Source: Rhodoferax sp. (lineage in GTDB: Bacteria > Pseudomonadota > Gammaproteobacteria > Burkholderiales > Burkholderiaceae_C). Taken from it: DNA of 64,000 nt. The position numbers were made by a program, and so were the translations under genes. Under the pieces are notes generated by a model, which was not told the origin of the DNA, ran no database searches, and worked only from the letters and a program-made list of their open reading frames with translations. Below are positions 35,996 to 45,022 of the stretch, in pieces. The first letter of the stretch is position 1. Every line of letters begins with the position of its first letter. The DNA lies in assembly GCA_031291305.1 (NCBI GenBank), contig JARLJH010000020.1, positions 1 through 64,000 on the forward strand, in the 5' to 3' direction.

Positions 35996-38380
35996 TCAGG
36001 TGCCTTGCAGCGCTTTAAGCACCCTTTCAGGTGTGGCTGGCGCGTCCAGCATCACACGTGCATCACCGTGTGTCCGCGCCACTGCATCACGCAAGGCCTC
36101 GATCACGCTAATGGCCAGCATAAACGGTGGTTCGCCCACGGCTTTGGAGCCGCCAACGTTGTCTTCGGTGTTGGCAGCGTCCCAGAGGTTGACCTTGAAA
36201 TGCGCAGGCACATCGCCCGCAGTCGGGATTTTGTAGGTGCTGGGTGCGTGGGTGGTCAACAGACCGGTGTCGTTCCAGACCAGCTCCTCAGTGGTGAGCC
36301 AGCCCATGCCTTGCACAAACCCACCTTCGATCTGGCCGATATCCAGCCCGGGGTTGATGGAGTGCCCCACGTCGTGCAGGATGTCCACACGCAGCACCTT
36401 GTTTTCGCCAGTGAGGGTGTCAATGGCCACCTCGGTACACGCGGCACCATAGGCGAAGTAATAAAACGGTCGTCCGGTGAGTGTGGTTTTGTCGTAGTGG
36501 ATTTTGGGGGTACGGTAGAAGCCGTCGCTCCAGAGTTGGATGCGGTTGGCGTAGGCGGCTTTGACCACGTCGTCAAAGGCGCGGATATTCTTGGGAGAGA
36601 TGACCTGACCGTTCTTGAAAGTGACAGCACCGGCACCCACACCATCCAAGCCGCTGACAAAGGCCGCCAGGTTATCGCGTACGTGGCGCGCTGCAAACTG
36701 GGCGGCACGACCATTCAGGTCGGTGCCCGCGGACGCGGCCGTGGCTGACGCGTTGGGGATTTTGCTGGTGTCGCTGGCGGTGGCCAGCACCCGGTGCAGT
36801 GGCACACCGAGTTCATCGGCTACCACTTGCGCCACCTTGGTGTTCAAGCCCTGGCCCATTTCCACGCCGCCGTGGTTCACCTGCACGCTGCCGTCCAGAT
36901 ACACGTGCACCAGCGCACCGGCTTGGTTGAACAGCGTGGCGGTGAAGCTGATGCCGAACTTGACCGGTGTGATGGCGATGCCGCGCTTCAGCACCGTGTG
37001 GCTGGCGTTCCACGAAGAAATGGCCTCTAGCCTTTGTTGATATTTGGCAGATAGCTCTAGTTGTGATAGCAAAGGCTGAAGGATGTTGCCCTCCACCTGC
37101 ATGCCGTAATGGGTGGTGTCGCGGCGTTGCGGGGTGGTTGCGGCAGAGGGTGTGATGATCTCGTCGCTGTAGAGGTTGCGCCGCCGCACGGCCAGCGGGT
37201 CCAGCCCCAGATGGCGGGCGATGTCGCCCAGAATCGCTTCGGTGACGATCATGCCTTGCGGACCGCCAAAACCGCGAAACGCCGTGTGGCTTTGCGTGTT
37301 GAGCTTGCAGCGGTAGGAGGTGATGGCCACATCCTGCAGGTAGTAGGCGTTGTCGGCATGAAAAATGGCGCGGTCGGCCACCGGGCCAGACAAGTCCGCG
37401 CTGAAGCCGCAGTGCGCGGCCATGCTGATCTTCAGGCCGCACAGGCGACCGGTGTCGTCAAAACCGACGGTGTACTCGTAGCTGAACGGGTGGCGTTTGC
37501 CGGTGATCATGAAATCATCGTCGCGGTCGAAGCGCAGCTTCACCGGTCGTTTCACCTTGGCCGCCGCCACAGCCGCCCACACGGCCAGATGCCCGGCCTG
37601 GGTTTCCTTGCCGCCAAAGCCGCCACCCAGACGGCGGGTTTCAACCCGCACGGCGTGGTTGTCCAGGCCCAGTGCGTGCGCCACCCAGTGTTGCACCTCG
37701 CCGGGGTGCTGGGTGCTGCTGTAGATGAGCCATTGCTGCTGCTCCTGTGGCAGCGCGTAGGCGACCTGGCCTTCCAGGTAAAAGTGTTCCTGGCCACCCA
37801 CCTCCAGCGTGCCGCTGAAGGTATGTGGTGCGCGTGCCAGTGCGGCTTCGGCATCACCGCGCGTCACGGTCACCGGCGGCAACACATAGCTTTGCGCGGC
37901 CAACGCGTCTTTCACGGTCAGCACGGCGGGCAGGGGCTCGATGTCGACTTTGACCAGCCTGGCCGCGCGGCGGGCCAGCATCACGCTGTCGGCCACGACC
38001 AGGCCGATGACCTGACCGATGTGCTGCACGGTGTCGCTGGCGAACACCGGCTCATCCCCGGCAAACGCCGCCAGTATGGGGTCGCCCGGTACGTCATTTG
38101 CAAAAATAATAGCTCGAACCCCAGGTAAATCCTGGGCTACAGCCGAATTGATCCCTTTGACCTTGCCGTGGGCAACGGTGGACAAAATGGGTGCCGCATG
38201 CAGCGTGCCGCGCACTTCCGGCAGGTCGTCGATATACGGCGCCGCGCCCGCTATTTGAGCCTGGGCGCTTTCATGGGGCACGGTATTGCCGCAGGCGCTG
38301 GTGCTTGGCGTGGCGAGTGGGGTGGGCGACATAGCCTGGGCCAGATCAGCCGGTGTCAGGGTGTGCGTTGGTGCTTTCAT
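35996..38380 (-). CDS. xdhB: xanthine dehydrogenase molybdenum-binding subunit
   Basis: 794 residues from ATG 38380, which overlaps the xdhA stop by four bases. It binds the molybdopterin cofactor and oxidises hypoxanthine and xanthine to urate. Seen: QAQIAGAAPYIDDLPEVRGT at the N-terminus, RLGGGFGGKETQ (molybdopterin), AFRGFGGPQGM, NHGGVEMGQGLNTK, and the catalytic Glu in KAVGEPPFMLAIS near the C-terminus. Two stretches (37021-37083 and 38101-38145) resemble the dispersed repeat family at DNA level while staying in frame. The frame opens further upstream inside xdhA but lacks family sequence. No xdhC maturation gene is adjacent. Confidence 0.93.
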   Translation of the reverse strand: MKAPTHTLTPADLAQAMSPTPLATPSTSACGNTVPHESAQAQIAGAAPYIDDLPEVRGTLHAAPILSTVAHGKVKGINSAVAQDLPGVRAIIFANDVPGDPILAAFAGDEPVFASDTVQHIGQVIGLVVADSVMLARRAARLVKVDIEPLPAVLTVKDALAAQSYVLPPVTVTRGDAEAALARAPHTFSGTLEVGGQEHFYLEGQVAYALPQEQQQWLIYSSTQHPGEVQHWVAHALGLDNHAVRVETRRLGGGFGGKETQAGHLAVWAAVAAAKVKRPVKLRFDRDDDFMITGKRHPFSYEYTVGFDDTGRLCGLKISMAAHCGFSADLSGPVADRAIFHADNAYYLQDVAITSYRCKLNTQSHTAFRGFGGPQGMIVTEAILGDIARHLGLDPLAVRRRNLYSDEIITPSAATTPQRRDTTHYGMQVEGNILQPLLSQLELSAKYQQRLEAISSWNASHTVLKRGIAITPVKFGISFTATLFNQAGALVHVYLDGSVQVNHGGVEMGQGLNTKVAQVVADELGVPLHRVLATASDTSKIPNASATAASAGTDLNGRAAQFAARHVRDNLAAFVSGLDGVGAGAVTFKNGQVISPKNIRAFDDVVKAAYANRIQLWSDGFYRTPKIHYDKTTLTGRPFYYFAYGAACTEVAIDTLTGENKVLRVDILHDVGHSINPGLDIGQIEGGFVQGMGWLTTEELVWNDTGLLTTHAPSTYKIPTAGDVPAHFKVNLWDAANTEDNVGGSKAVGEPPFMLAISVIEALRDAVARTHGDARVMLDAPATPERVLKALQGT
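37021..37083 (-). repeat. repeat-family copy inside xdhB coding sequence
   Basis: On the coding strand it contains TTTGCTATC, CTAGAGCT, GCCAA and GGCTAGAGGCC in the same order and spacing as the copy in xdhA. About 70 percent identity over 62 bases without gaps by eye. It encodes LLSQLELSAKYQQRLEA, which occupies a helix that other XdhB proteins also have. Confidence 0.55.
38101..38145 (-). repeat. possible repeat-family copy inside xdhB, N-terminal part
   Basis: Coding strand GGCTGTAGCCCAGG, then CCTGGGGTTCGAGCTATT and ATTTTTGCAAA, resembling the other copies (TAGCCC, GGGT, AGCT, ATTTTT). It encodes part of AVAQDLPGVRAIIFANDVPG, a region normally conserved as DLPGV, so chance resemblance is possible. 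Confidence 0.35.
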
Positions 38381-39843
38381 ACGGACAGGTCCTCCAGAGA
38401 CAGACTGGCCAGGCTGATATCGGGCTCGCCCTGGCTCTCCAGCCACAGCCGCTGCAGCAGGTTGCCCAGCACCTGGCTGCGGTACTGGCTGCTGGCGCGC
38501 ATGTCGGAGATAGGTTGGAACTCGCTGCGCAGCGTAGCCATCGCCCGCTCCACCGTGGCGGAGGTCCACGCTTGGCCGACCAGTGCCGCTTCGGTCAAAC
38601 GTGCCCGAGCTGGTGTGGCTGCCACACCGCCCGCGCCAATGGAAGCCACGGCCACCACGCCATCGCGAACCTGCAGTTGCACCGCCAGACAAACGGCAGA
38701 AATATCGTCTTCAAATCGCTTGGAAACCTTGTACACCCGCAGGAACTCTTCAGGCTCCGGGTGAGGCACCAGAATCTGCGTCAGCACCTCGTCGCTCGCC
38801 ATCACGTTCTGGCGGTAGCCGGTGTAGAGCGATTCCAGCGCCAGGGTGCGGGTGCCGCGCACGCTGGCCAGCACCACCTGGGCACCCAGCGCAATCAGCA
38901 GTGGCATCGAGTCGCCAATCGGCGAGCCGTTGGCCACATTGCCGCCCAGCGTGCCCGAGTTGCGCACCGGTGCACCAGCAAAGCGCATGGCAAAGCTGTG
39001 CAGGGCAGAGCGCCTGGCAACGAGTGCCGCAAAGGCTTCGGTGAGCGTGACGGCGGCGCCAAGGCACAGGTGGCTTGCCGTGGTGGTGATCTGGCGCAGT
39101 TCTTCGACCCGCGTCACGTCCAGCACCTGCGCAAAGTCCTTGTGCAGTTTGTTGACCCACAGCCCCACATCGGTGCAGCCCGCCACGATTTGCGCCTGCG
39201 GGTGGGCAGCGCGCAAGGCGAGCAGGTCTGCGAGCGTGGTAGGAGTTTTATATGAAAAATCGGCCTTTAGCCCTTGATTCGTATTGGCTATAAGCTCTAA
39301 TTTCGATAGTAAATGGGTTTCATCAACAGCCACGGTTGGCACGGTCTGCATCTGCTGTGCGGCATCCAGAATGGGCCGGTAGCCGGTGCAGCGGCACAGG
39401 TTGCCGGAGAGCGCCTCCTGCGCGCCCTCGCGGGTCACTGTCTGGCCTTGGCAGACCTGGGTTTGGTACAGGCCAAACAGGCTCATGGCAAAACCCGGCG
39501 TGCAAAAGCCGCACTGGCTGGCATGGTTGGCCAGCAGCGCCTGTTGTACCGGGTGCGGTGTGCCATCCGACGCGGCAATGTCCTGCGCCGTCCACAGCAC
39601 CATGCCGTGAATCGACTGCGCCATGCGGATGCAACTGTTGACCGCGCTGTAGTGAAGCTGGTCACCACGCTTTTCGCCCAGCACCACGGTGCAGGCGCCG
39701 CAGTCACCCTCGTTGCAGCCTTCCTTGGTGGCCGTCAGGCCCAGGTCGTCGCGCAGCAGTTGGAGCAGGGTTCGGGTGGGCGGTACCTGGCGGCAGGTGA
39801 CGATGTCGCCACGGTGCACAAATTCAAGGTCAGGATGGTGCAT
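38377..39843 (-). CDS. xdhA: xanthine dehydrogenase FeS/FAD subunit
   Basis: 488 residues from ATG 39843. N-terminal plant-type [2Fe-2S] domain (Cys43, 48, 51 in GCNEGDCGACTVV, and Cys71), then the second [2Fe-2S] domain (CGFCTPGF, LCRCTGYRP), then an FAD-binding domain with IVAGCTDVGLW and RNSGTLGGNVANGSPIGDSM. It passes electrons from the molybdenum site to NAD. Between the FeS and FAD domains (about residues 177-199) lies LLSKLELIANTNQGLKADFS, encoded by a copy of the dispersed repeat. It overlaps xdhB by four bases and is divergent from the nucleoside transporter operon. Confidence 0.92.
   Translation of the reverse strand: MHHPDLEFVHRGDIVTCRQVPPTRTLLQLLRDDLGLTATKEGCNEGDCGACTVVLGEKRGDQLHYSAVNSCIRMAQSIHGMVLWTAQDIAASDGTPHPVQQALLANHASQCGFCTPGFAMSLFGLYQTQVCQGQTVTREGAQEALSGNLCRCTGYRPILDAAQQMQTVPTVAVDETHLLSKLELIANTNQGLKADFSYKTPTTLADLLALRAAHPQAQIVAGCTDVGLWVNKLHKDFAQVLDVTRVEELRQITTTASHLCLGAAVTLTEAFAALVARRSALHSFAMRFAGAPVRNSGTLGGNVANGSPIGDSMPLLIALGAQVVLASVRGTRTLALESLYTGYRQNVMASDEVLTQILVPHPEPEEFLRVYKVSKRFEDDISAVCLAVQLQVRDGVVAVASIGAGGVAATPARARLTEAALVGQAWTSATVERAMATLRSEFQPISDMRASSQYRSQVLGNLLQRLWLESQGEPDISLASLSLEDLSV
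39253..39315 (-). repeat. repeat-family copy inside xdhA coding sequence
   Basis: Coding strand shows TTTACTATC, TTAGAGCTTATAGCCAA, then CAAGGGCTAAAGGCCGATTT. This matches the palindrome core at 33652 (AGCT, TAGCC, GGGCTA, AGGCC) and its sister copy in xdhB. It falls in the linker between the iron-sulphur and FAD domains and keeps the reading frame. Confidence 0.65.
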
Positions 39844-40050
39844 AGGTTTTGATGTTGAAAAGCTACGGTATCTGTCAGCGGATGGGTCAACGGGTTGCAA
39901 GATTCCTGCCAACGATGGCATTGTCCTTGCTTAAATTGATTGTTGCGGCGAGCGTCAGACGCCGCCGTTTATTCAATACACTTCGATCAAAAATAGATTC
40001 TCTCCAATCAGGCTTTACGGCATTTTGAAACAATTCGCAGTCCATCGCCC

Positions 40051-41628
40051 ATGACCACACCAAGACTACAACTTAGCGGTATTACCAAGCGTTATCCAAG
40101 CGTGGTTGCCAACAGTGAAGTCAATCTGACCGTCATGCCCGGTGAAACCCATGCAGTGCTGGGTGAGAACGGTGCCGGCAAATCGACCTTGATGAAAATC
40201 ATCTACGGCTCGGTCAAGCCCGACGAGGGCTCGGTGTTTTTCAACGGCCAAGTGGCCCACATCAAGAACCCGCAGGAAGCGCGCGCCCTTGGTATCAGCA
40301 TGGTGTTTCAGCACTTCAGCCTGTTTGACACCATCACGGTGGCTGAGAACGTCTGGCTGGGCCTGAGCAAAACCCTGAGTCTGGCGGAGGTCACCCGCAG
40401 CATCGAGGCCAAAGCCACCGAGTACGGGTTGGACATCGATCCGGCGCGCCCGGTGCACACCTTGAGTGTGGGTGAGATGCAGCGCGTGGAAATCATTCGT
40501 GCGCTGCTGACCAATCCGCAGCTGTTGATCCTGGATGAGCCGACTTCGGTGCTGACACCGCAGGCAGTGGAGAAACTCTTTGTGGTGCTGAAAAAGCTGG
40601 CGTCCGAGGGCTGCAGCATTTTGTACATCAGCCACAAGCTGCACGAAATCCGCGAACTGTGCAACGCCTGCACCGTGCTGCGCGGGGGCAAGGTCACCGG
40701 TGTCTGCAACCCCTCGCAAGAGAGCAACGCCTCGCTGTCCAAAATGATGATCGGTGCCGAGCCGCCACAGCTCATGCACCGGGCGCAAGACCCGGGGCCG
40801 AGCGTGCTGCGCGTCAGCAACCTGATCCTGCCGCGTGAGGACCAGTTTGGCGTCGATCTGGAAGCCATCACCTTCGAAGTGCGCGCGGGCGAGGTGGTCG
40901 GCATTGCTGGCGTGTCGGGCAATGGTCAGAAAGAATTGTTGTGCGCCTTGTCAGGGGAAGATGACCGTGCCAAGCCAGGCAGTGTGCGGATCGGGCGTAT
41001 CGACGTGTCGGCCATGCACCCGGGGCGCAGGCGCAAGCTGGGCCTGCATTTTGTGCCCGAAGAGCGGCTGGGACGGGGTGCTGTGCCCACGCTGTCGCTG
41101 GCGCAAAACCTGTTGCTGACGCGCCAGGAGGCCATTGCTTACCCGCACTTTCTGGGTGGCTGGATTCGTGTCGGGCAGCTGGAGCGCCAGGCTGCCGACA
41201 TCATTGCGCGCTTCAAGGTCAAGGCTGGTGGGGCAGGCTCGGTGGCGCGCTCGCTGTCGGGGGGCAATCTGCAGAAATTCATTGTCGGGCGCGAAATTGA
41301 CGCCAACCCCAAATTGTTCATCGTCTCGCAACCCACCTGGGGGGTCGATGTGGGCGCTGCGGCGCAGATTCGTGGCGAGATTCTGGCCCTGCGCGACGCC
41401 GGTTGCGCCGTGCTGGTGGTGAGCGAAGAGCTCGATGAACTGTTTGAAGTGTGTGACCGCCTGCATGTGATTGCGCGCGGCCAGTTGTCACCCTCAGTGC
41501 CGGTGGCCGAGGCGACGGTCGAGATGATTGGAGAGTGGATGAGTGGCTTGTGGGACTATGAGGTGCAGGCGCATCTGGCTGAGATGTCGGGGCTGACCAG
41601 CGATACGCAGGAGGCTGGCCATGCTTAA
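40051..41628 (+). CDS. nucleoside/purine ABC transporter ATP-binding protein
   Basis: 525 residues with two ATPase modules, like NupO/YufO and the sugar transporter RbsA. First module: Walker A GENGAGKSTLMKIIYG, signature LSVGEMQRVEIIRALLTNPQ, Walker B LLILDEPTSVLTP. Second module: degenerate Walker A (GVSGNGQKELLCALSG), LSGGNLQKFIVGREI and SQPTWGVDVGA. It powers import of nucleosides with the two permeases and the BMP-type binding protein downstream. It overlaps the next gene by eight bases. It is divergent from xdhA with a 207-base gap that would hold both promoters. Confidence 0.9.
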   Translation: MTTPRLQLSGITKRYPSVVANSEVNLTVMPGETHAVLGENGAGKSTLMKIIYGSVKPDEGSVFFNGQVAHIKNPQEARALGISMVFQHFSLFDTITVAENVWLGLSKTLSLAEVTRSIEAKATEYGLDIDPARPVHTLSVGEMQRVEIIRALLTNPQLLILDEPTSVLTPQAVEKLFVVLKKLASEGCSILYISHKLHEIRELCNACTVLRGGKVTGVCNPSQESNASLSKMMIGAEPPQLMHRAQDPGPSVLRVSNLILPREDQFGVDLEAITFEVRAGEVVGIAGVSGNGQKELLCALSGEDDRAKPGSVRIGRIDVSAMHPGRRRKLGLHFVPEERLGRGAVPTLSLAQNLLLTRQEAIAYPHFLGGWIRVGQLERQAADIIARFKVKAGGAGSVARSLSGGNLQKFIVGREIDANPKLFIVSQPTWGVDVGAAAQIRGEILALRDAGCAVLVVSEELDELFEVCDRLHVIARGQLSPSVPVAEATVEMIGEWMSGLWDYEVQAHLAEMSGLTSDTQEAGHA

Positions 41629-42688
41629 GCTCGAAGCCCGCCCGGAACCTTCCAGACTGTGGACCTATGGCTCGCCTTTGCTGGCGCTTGCGATCACGGT
41701 GCTGATTGGCACGGCGATGTTTGTCGCTCTGGGCAAAGATCCGCTCAAGGGTCTGCAAATGTTCTTCTGGTTGCCGATCAACAGTGGCTACGCCTGGGGT
41801 GAACTGCTGGTCAAGGCCACGCCGCTGCTCATCATCGCGCTGGGCTTGGCGGTGTGTTTTCGCTCCAACGTGTGGAACATCGGTGCCGAGGGGCAATACA
41901 TCATCGGGGCGATTTTTGCTGCCGGGGTGGCGCTGATGGCCGATGCCTCCACCAGTGCCTGGATCGTGGTGCCCATCTTGCTGGCGGGTGTGGTGGGTGG
42001 CATGGTCTGGGCGGCCATCACCGCCTTGCTGCGCGACCGTTTCAATGCCAACGAGATTTTGGTCAGCCTGATGCTGGTGTATGTGGCGGTGCAGGTCTTG
42101 AGCTACCTGGTGGGTGGGCCCTGGAAGGACCCGATGGGCTTCAATTTTCCGCAGAGCAAAACCTTTGAGGCTGCGACGCACATTCCACGACTGTTTGCAC
42201 ACTCGCGCGTCAATATCGGTGTGCTTTTTGCATTGCTGGGCGTGGCAGGGCTGTGGATATTCCTGTTTCGTACGCGCTCTGGGTTTTCGCTGCAAGTCGG
42301 CGGGTTGGCGCCAGCAGCGGCGCGGTACGCCGGGTTTTCCTCCCGCAAGGCTTTGTGGACTGCATTGCTGATTTCTGGCGGGGCCGCTGGCCTGGCAGGT
42401 GCGCTGGAGGTGGCCGGGCCCATCGGTCAGCTCACGCCGTATGTGCCGGCAGGGTATGGTTTTGCAGCCATCATCGTCGCCTATGTCGGGCGCCTGCATC
42501 CGGTCGGGCTGGTGTTTTCCAGTCTGCTGATGAGCATGTTCTACATTGGAGGTGAGCTGGCGCAGTCGCGCCTGGGGCTCACCAAGTCGCTGACCGGGGT
42601 GTTCCAGGGCTTGCTGCTGTTCAGTCTGCTGGCATGCGACACGCTGGTGAATTACCGTCTGGTGTTGCAGAAGAACAGGAACCATTGA
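41621..42688 (+). CDS. nucleoside ABC transporter permease 1
   Basis: 355 residues with nine to ten hydrophobic helices. The BPD_transp_2 signature is present: KATPLLIIALGLAVCFRSNV with NIGAEGQYIIGAIFA, and FNANEILVSLMLVYVAVQVL. Family of NupP/YufP. It overlaps the ATPase gene by eight bases and the second permease by one (TGATG), so the operon is tightly coupled. Inner membrane. Confidence 0.9.
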   Translation: MLKLEARPEPSRLWTYGSPLLALAITVLIGTAMFVALGKDPLKGLQMFFWLPINSGYAWGELLVKATPLLIIALGLAVCFRSNVWNIGAEGQYIIGAIFAAGVALMADASTSAWIVVPILLAGVVGGMVWAAITALLRDRFNANEILVSLMLVYVAVQVLSYLVGGPWKDPMGFNFPQSKTFEAATHIPRLFAHSRVNIGVLFALLGVAGLWIFLFRTRSGFSLQVGGLAPAAARYAGFSSRKALWTALLISGGAAGLAGALEVAGPIGQLTPYVPAGYGFAAIIVAYVGRLHPVGLVFSSLLMSMFYIGGELAQSRLGLTKSLTGVFQGLLLFSLLACDTLVNYRLVLQKNRNH

Positions 42689-43608
42689 TGGAAACCTACG
42701 CACTGTTATTGGCCTCCACGCTGAACGCGGGTACGGTGCTGGCCATCGCCTCGTTGGGGCTGCTGATCAATGAGAAGGTCGGCATTGTCAATCTGGGTGC
42801 CGAGGGCATGATGCTCTGTGCGGCCATCGCCGGTTTTGCCACGGTGGTCACCACCGGCTCGGACGTGATGGGTTTTGCCGCAGGCATGACCGTGGGAGCC
42901 GTGCTGGCAGCTGTGTTTGGCGTGTTGGTGATCTGGCTCAACACCAACCAATATGCCACCGGGTTGGCACTGACGCTGTTTGGCACCGGCTTTTCAGCCT
43001 TTGTGGGCACCAATTTTGTGCAGGCCAGGATGCCAGAACGGCCAACGTTTGCTATTCCTTACCTGTCAGATATACCGCTGGTCGGGCCGGCGCTGTTTCG
43101 GCATCATCCGCTGGTCTATTTGACGGTCGCATTCGCGATGGTCTTGATCTGGTTCATGTACCGCACCCGCAGTGGCCTGATCATGCGCAGCGTGGGTGAG
43201 AGCCCCGAATCCGCCCACGCGCTGGGTTACCCGGTGCGCCGCATCCGTCTGGCTGCGGTGGTGGCAGGTGGCGCGCTGTGCGGTCTGGCCGGGGCTTACC
43301 TCTCGGTGGTCTATACGCCGTTATGGGTGGAAGGCATGGTCGCGGGCAAGGGCTGGATTGCCCTGGCGCTGACCACCTTTGCCACTTGGCGACCGGCACG
43401 TGTGTTGCTGGGTGCCTACCTGTTTGGCGGTGTGACCATGCTGCAGTTCCACTTGCAAGGCATTGGCGTGGATGTGCCCAGCCAGTTCCTCAGCATGTTG
43501 CCTTATGTGTCGACGATCGTGGTGTTGGCACTGATCTCGCGCAACCCGCAATGGATCCGTATCAACATGCCTGCCAGCATTGGCAAGCCGTTTTATCCAG
43601 GCGCGTAA
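42688..43608 (+). CDS. nucleoside ABC transporter permease 2
   Basis: 306 residues from ATG 42688, overlapping the stop of the first permease. About eight membrane helices; GLLINEKVGIVNLGAEGMML is the family motif, with IMRSVGESPESAHALGYPVR as the ATPase-coupling loop. NupQ/YufQ type. The upstream open frame (from 42634) is inside the previous gene and not used. Confidence 0.9.
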   Translation: METYALLLASTLNAGTVLAIASLGLLINEKVGIVNLGAEGMMLCAAIAGFATVVTTGSDVMGFAAGMTVGAVLAAVFGVLVIWLNTNQYATGLALTLFGTGFSAFVGTNFVQARMPERPTFAIPYLSDIPLVGPALFRHHPLVYLTVAFAMVLIWFMYRTRSGLIMRSVGESPESAHALGYPVRRIRLAAVVAGGALCGLAGAYLSVVYTPLWVEGMVAGKGWIALALTTFATWRPARVLLGAYLFGGVTMLQFHLQGIGVDVPSQFLSMLPYVSTIVVLALISRNPQWIRINMPASIGKPFYPGA

Positions 43609-43688
43609 GCCATGAAGAAGGCGCTTCTGTTGCGTTCATAATCTCCGTTTGTTTAACCCGTCGTAACCCCCTTTGATAAGGACATGAA

Positions 43689-44855
43689 ATGACCGATCTG
43701 CAAAAACGTACGCTGCTCAAAGTAGCTGCACTGACTGCCGTGGCCTCCGCCGCGCTGGTTGGCTGCGGCAAAAAAGAGGAACCGGCTCCTGCACCTGCCC
43801 CCGCGCCTGCGCCAGTCGCCTCGGCTCCCGCACCTGCCAAGCCTGATCCCCTGAAAATTGCTTTCGCCTATGTGGGACCGGTGGGTGATGGTGGCTGGTC
43901 GTTCGCGCATGACAACGGTCGCAAAGCCCTTGAGAAGGAATTTGGCGACAAGATCGTCACCACGTTCGTTGAGAACGTGCCCGAGTCTGCCGATGCCGAG
44001 CGTGTCTTGCGTGACATGGCTGGCCAGGGCAATAAGCTGATTTTTGGTACCACCTTCGGTTACATGGAACCCATGCTCAAGGTGGCTGCCGAGTTCCCGG
44101 ACGTGAAATTTGAGCATGCCACGGGTTACAAGCAGTCCACCAACCTGCGCACCTACGACAGCCGCACCTATGAAGGTGCTTATATGGCTGGCGTCATTGC
44201 CGGTGCCATGACCAAGAGCAATACGCTGGGCGTGGTGGCTTCGGTGCCGATTCCTGAAGTGATCCGCAACATCAACAGCTTTACCCTCGGCGCACAAAGC
44301 AGCAACCCCAAGATCAAGACCAAGGTGGTCTGGGTGAACGGCTGGTTTGACCCACCGAAAGAAACCGAAGCAGCCACCAGCCTGATCAACGGTGGTGCCG
44401 ATGTGCTGTTCCAGAACACCGACTCGCCTGCCGTGCTGAAGACGGCTGAGGCCAAAGGCAAACGCGCTTTCGGCTGGGACTCTGACATGACGGCCTACGG
44501 CCCGAAAGCGCACCTGGCATCGAGCATCATCAACTGGGGACCGTACTACATCAAGGCCACCAAGGATGTGCTGGATGGCACCTGGACCGGTGGTGGTCAT
44601 TCGTGGTGGGGCGTGAAAGAAGGCGCCATCGATATCGTCTCGATCGCTGATGATGTGCCCGCAGAAACCAAAGCCAAGATTGATGAGATCAAGAAGGGCC
44701 TGACCGACGGCAGCTTTGCCATCTGGAAGGGACCGATCAAGAACAATGTCGGCAAGGAAGTCCTGGCCAAGGACGTCGTTGCTGATGACAAGTTCCTGAG
44801 CGGTATCAACTTCTTCGTCAAGGGCGTGGAAGGCAAAGTGCCTGGCGTCAAATAA
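43689..44855 (+). CDS. BMP-family substrate-binding lipoprotein (nucleoside transport)
   Basis: 388 residues. Signal with lipobox AALVGC (Cys27), then an Ala/Pro-rich linker with repeated AP units, then the Bmp/PnrA fold: IAFAYVGPVGDGGWSFAHDN, ATGYKQSTNLRTYDSRTYEG, GWDSDMTAYGPKAHLAS. BMP-family proteins bind purine nucleosides or purine bases; the surrounding xdhAB, add and guaD support this. It lies 80 bases after permease 2, and a strong terminator follows. As a lipoprotein it sits on the periplasmic side of the membrane. Confidence 0.9.
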   Translation: MTDLQKRTLLKVAALTAVASAALVGCGKKEEPAPAPAPAPAPVASAPAPAKPDPLKIAFAYVGPVGDGGWSFAHDNGRKALEKEFGDKIVTTFVENVPESADAERVLRDMAGQGNKLIFGTTFGYMEPMLKVAAEFPDVKFEHATGYKQSTNLRTYDSRTYEGAYMAGVIAGAMTKSNTLGVVASVPIPEVIRNINSFTLGAQSSNPKIKTKVVWVNGWFDPPKETEAATSLINGGADVLFQNTDSPAVLKTAEAKGKRAFGWDSDMTAYGPKAHLASSIINWGPYYIKATKDVLDGTWTGGGHSWWGVKEGAIDIVSIADDVPAETKAKIDEIKKGLTDGSFAIWKGPIKNNVGKEVLAKDVVADDKFLSGINFFVKGVEGKVPGVK

Positions 44856-44870
44856 GCTGTTTTTTTCCTC

Positions 44871-44902
44871 AAAAAGCCGCCTTTCAGGGCGGCTTTTTTT
44901 TT
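44871..44902 (+). terminator. rho-independent terminator after the BMP gene
   Basis: AAAAAGCCGCC, loop TTTCAG, GGCGGCTTTTTTTTT: an eleven-pair stem with a long T tract, 16 bases past the stop codon. It closes the nucleoside transporter operon. Confidence 0.92.
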
Positions 44903-44927
44903 AGCTATTTTTTGTAAATAATTTCTG

Positions 44928-44991
44928 TTTGTGATCAAAAAAATGTAGATTTTTGATAAAACTTGATTAAAAAAGTAATTTTGTGATCACA
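44928..44991. promoter_or_regulatory. paired TTTGTGATCA boxes upstream of the glutamine-synthetase-like gene
   Basis: TTTGTGATCA occurs at 44928-44937 and again at 44980-44989, 52 bases apart, or about five DNA turns. The second copy is part of the perfect palindrome TGTGATCACA (44982-44991). The region is very AT-rich and lies 32 bases before the gene start. This looks like an operator pair for a dimeric regulator; the GntR gene two genes downstream is one candidate. Confidence 0.45.
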
Positions 44992-45022
44992 TAATACAGT
45001 CTTTCAATCCTAAGAGTCCAGC

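Noticed and set aside
38381-38692. N-terminal extension of xdhB
   Set aside because: Overlaps xdhA in another frame, composition is low quality, and the ATG at 38380 overlaps the xdhA stop as expected for a coupled pair.
41318-42703. 461-codon minus-strand open frame across the nucleoside permease gene
   Set aside because: Gln/His/Pro-rich nonsense composition; antisense of a clear membrane permease.
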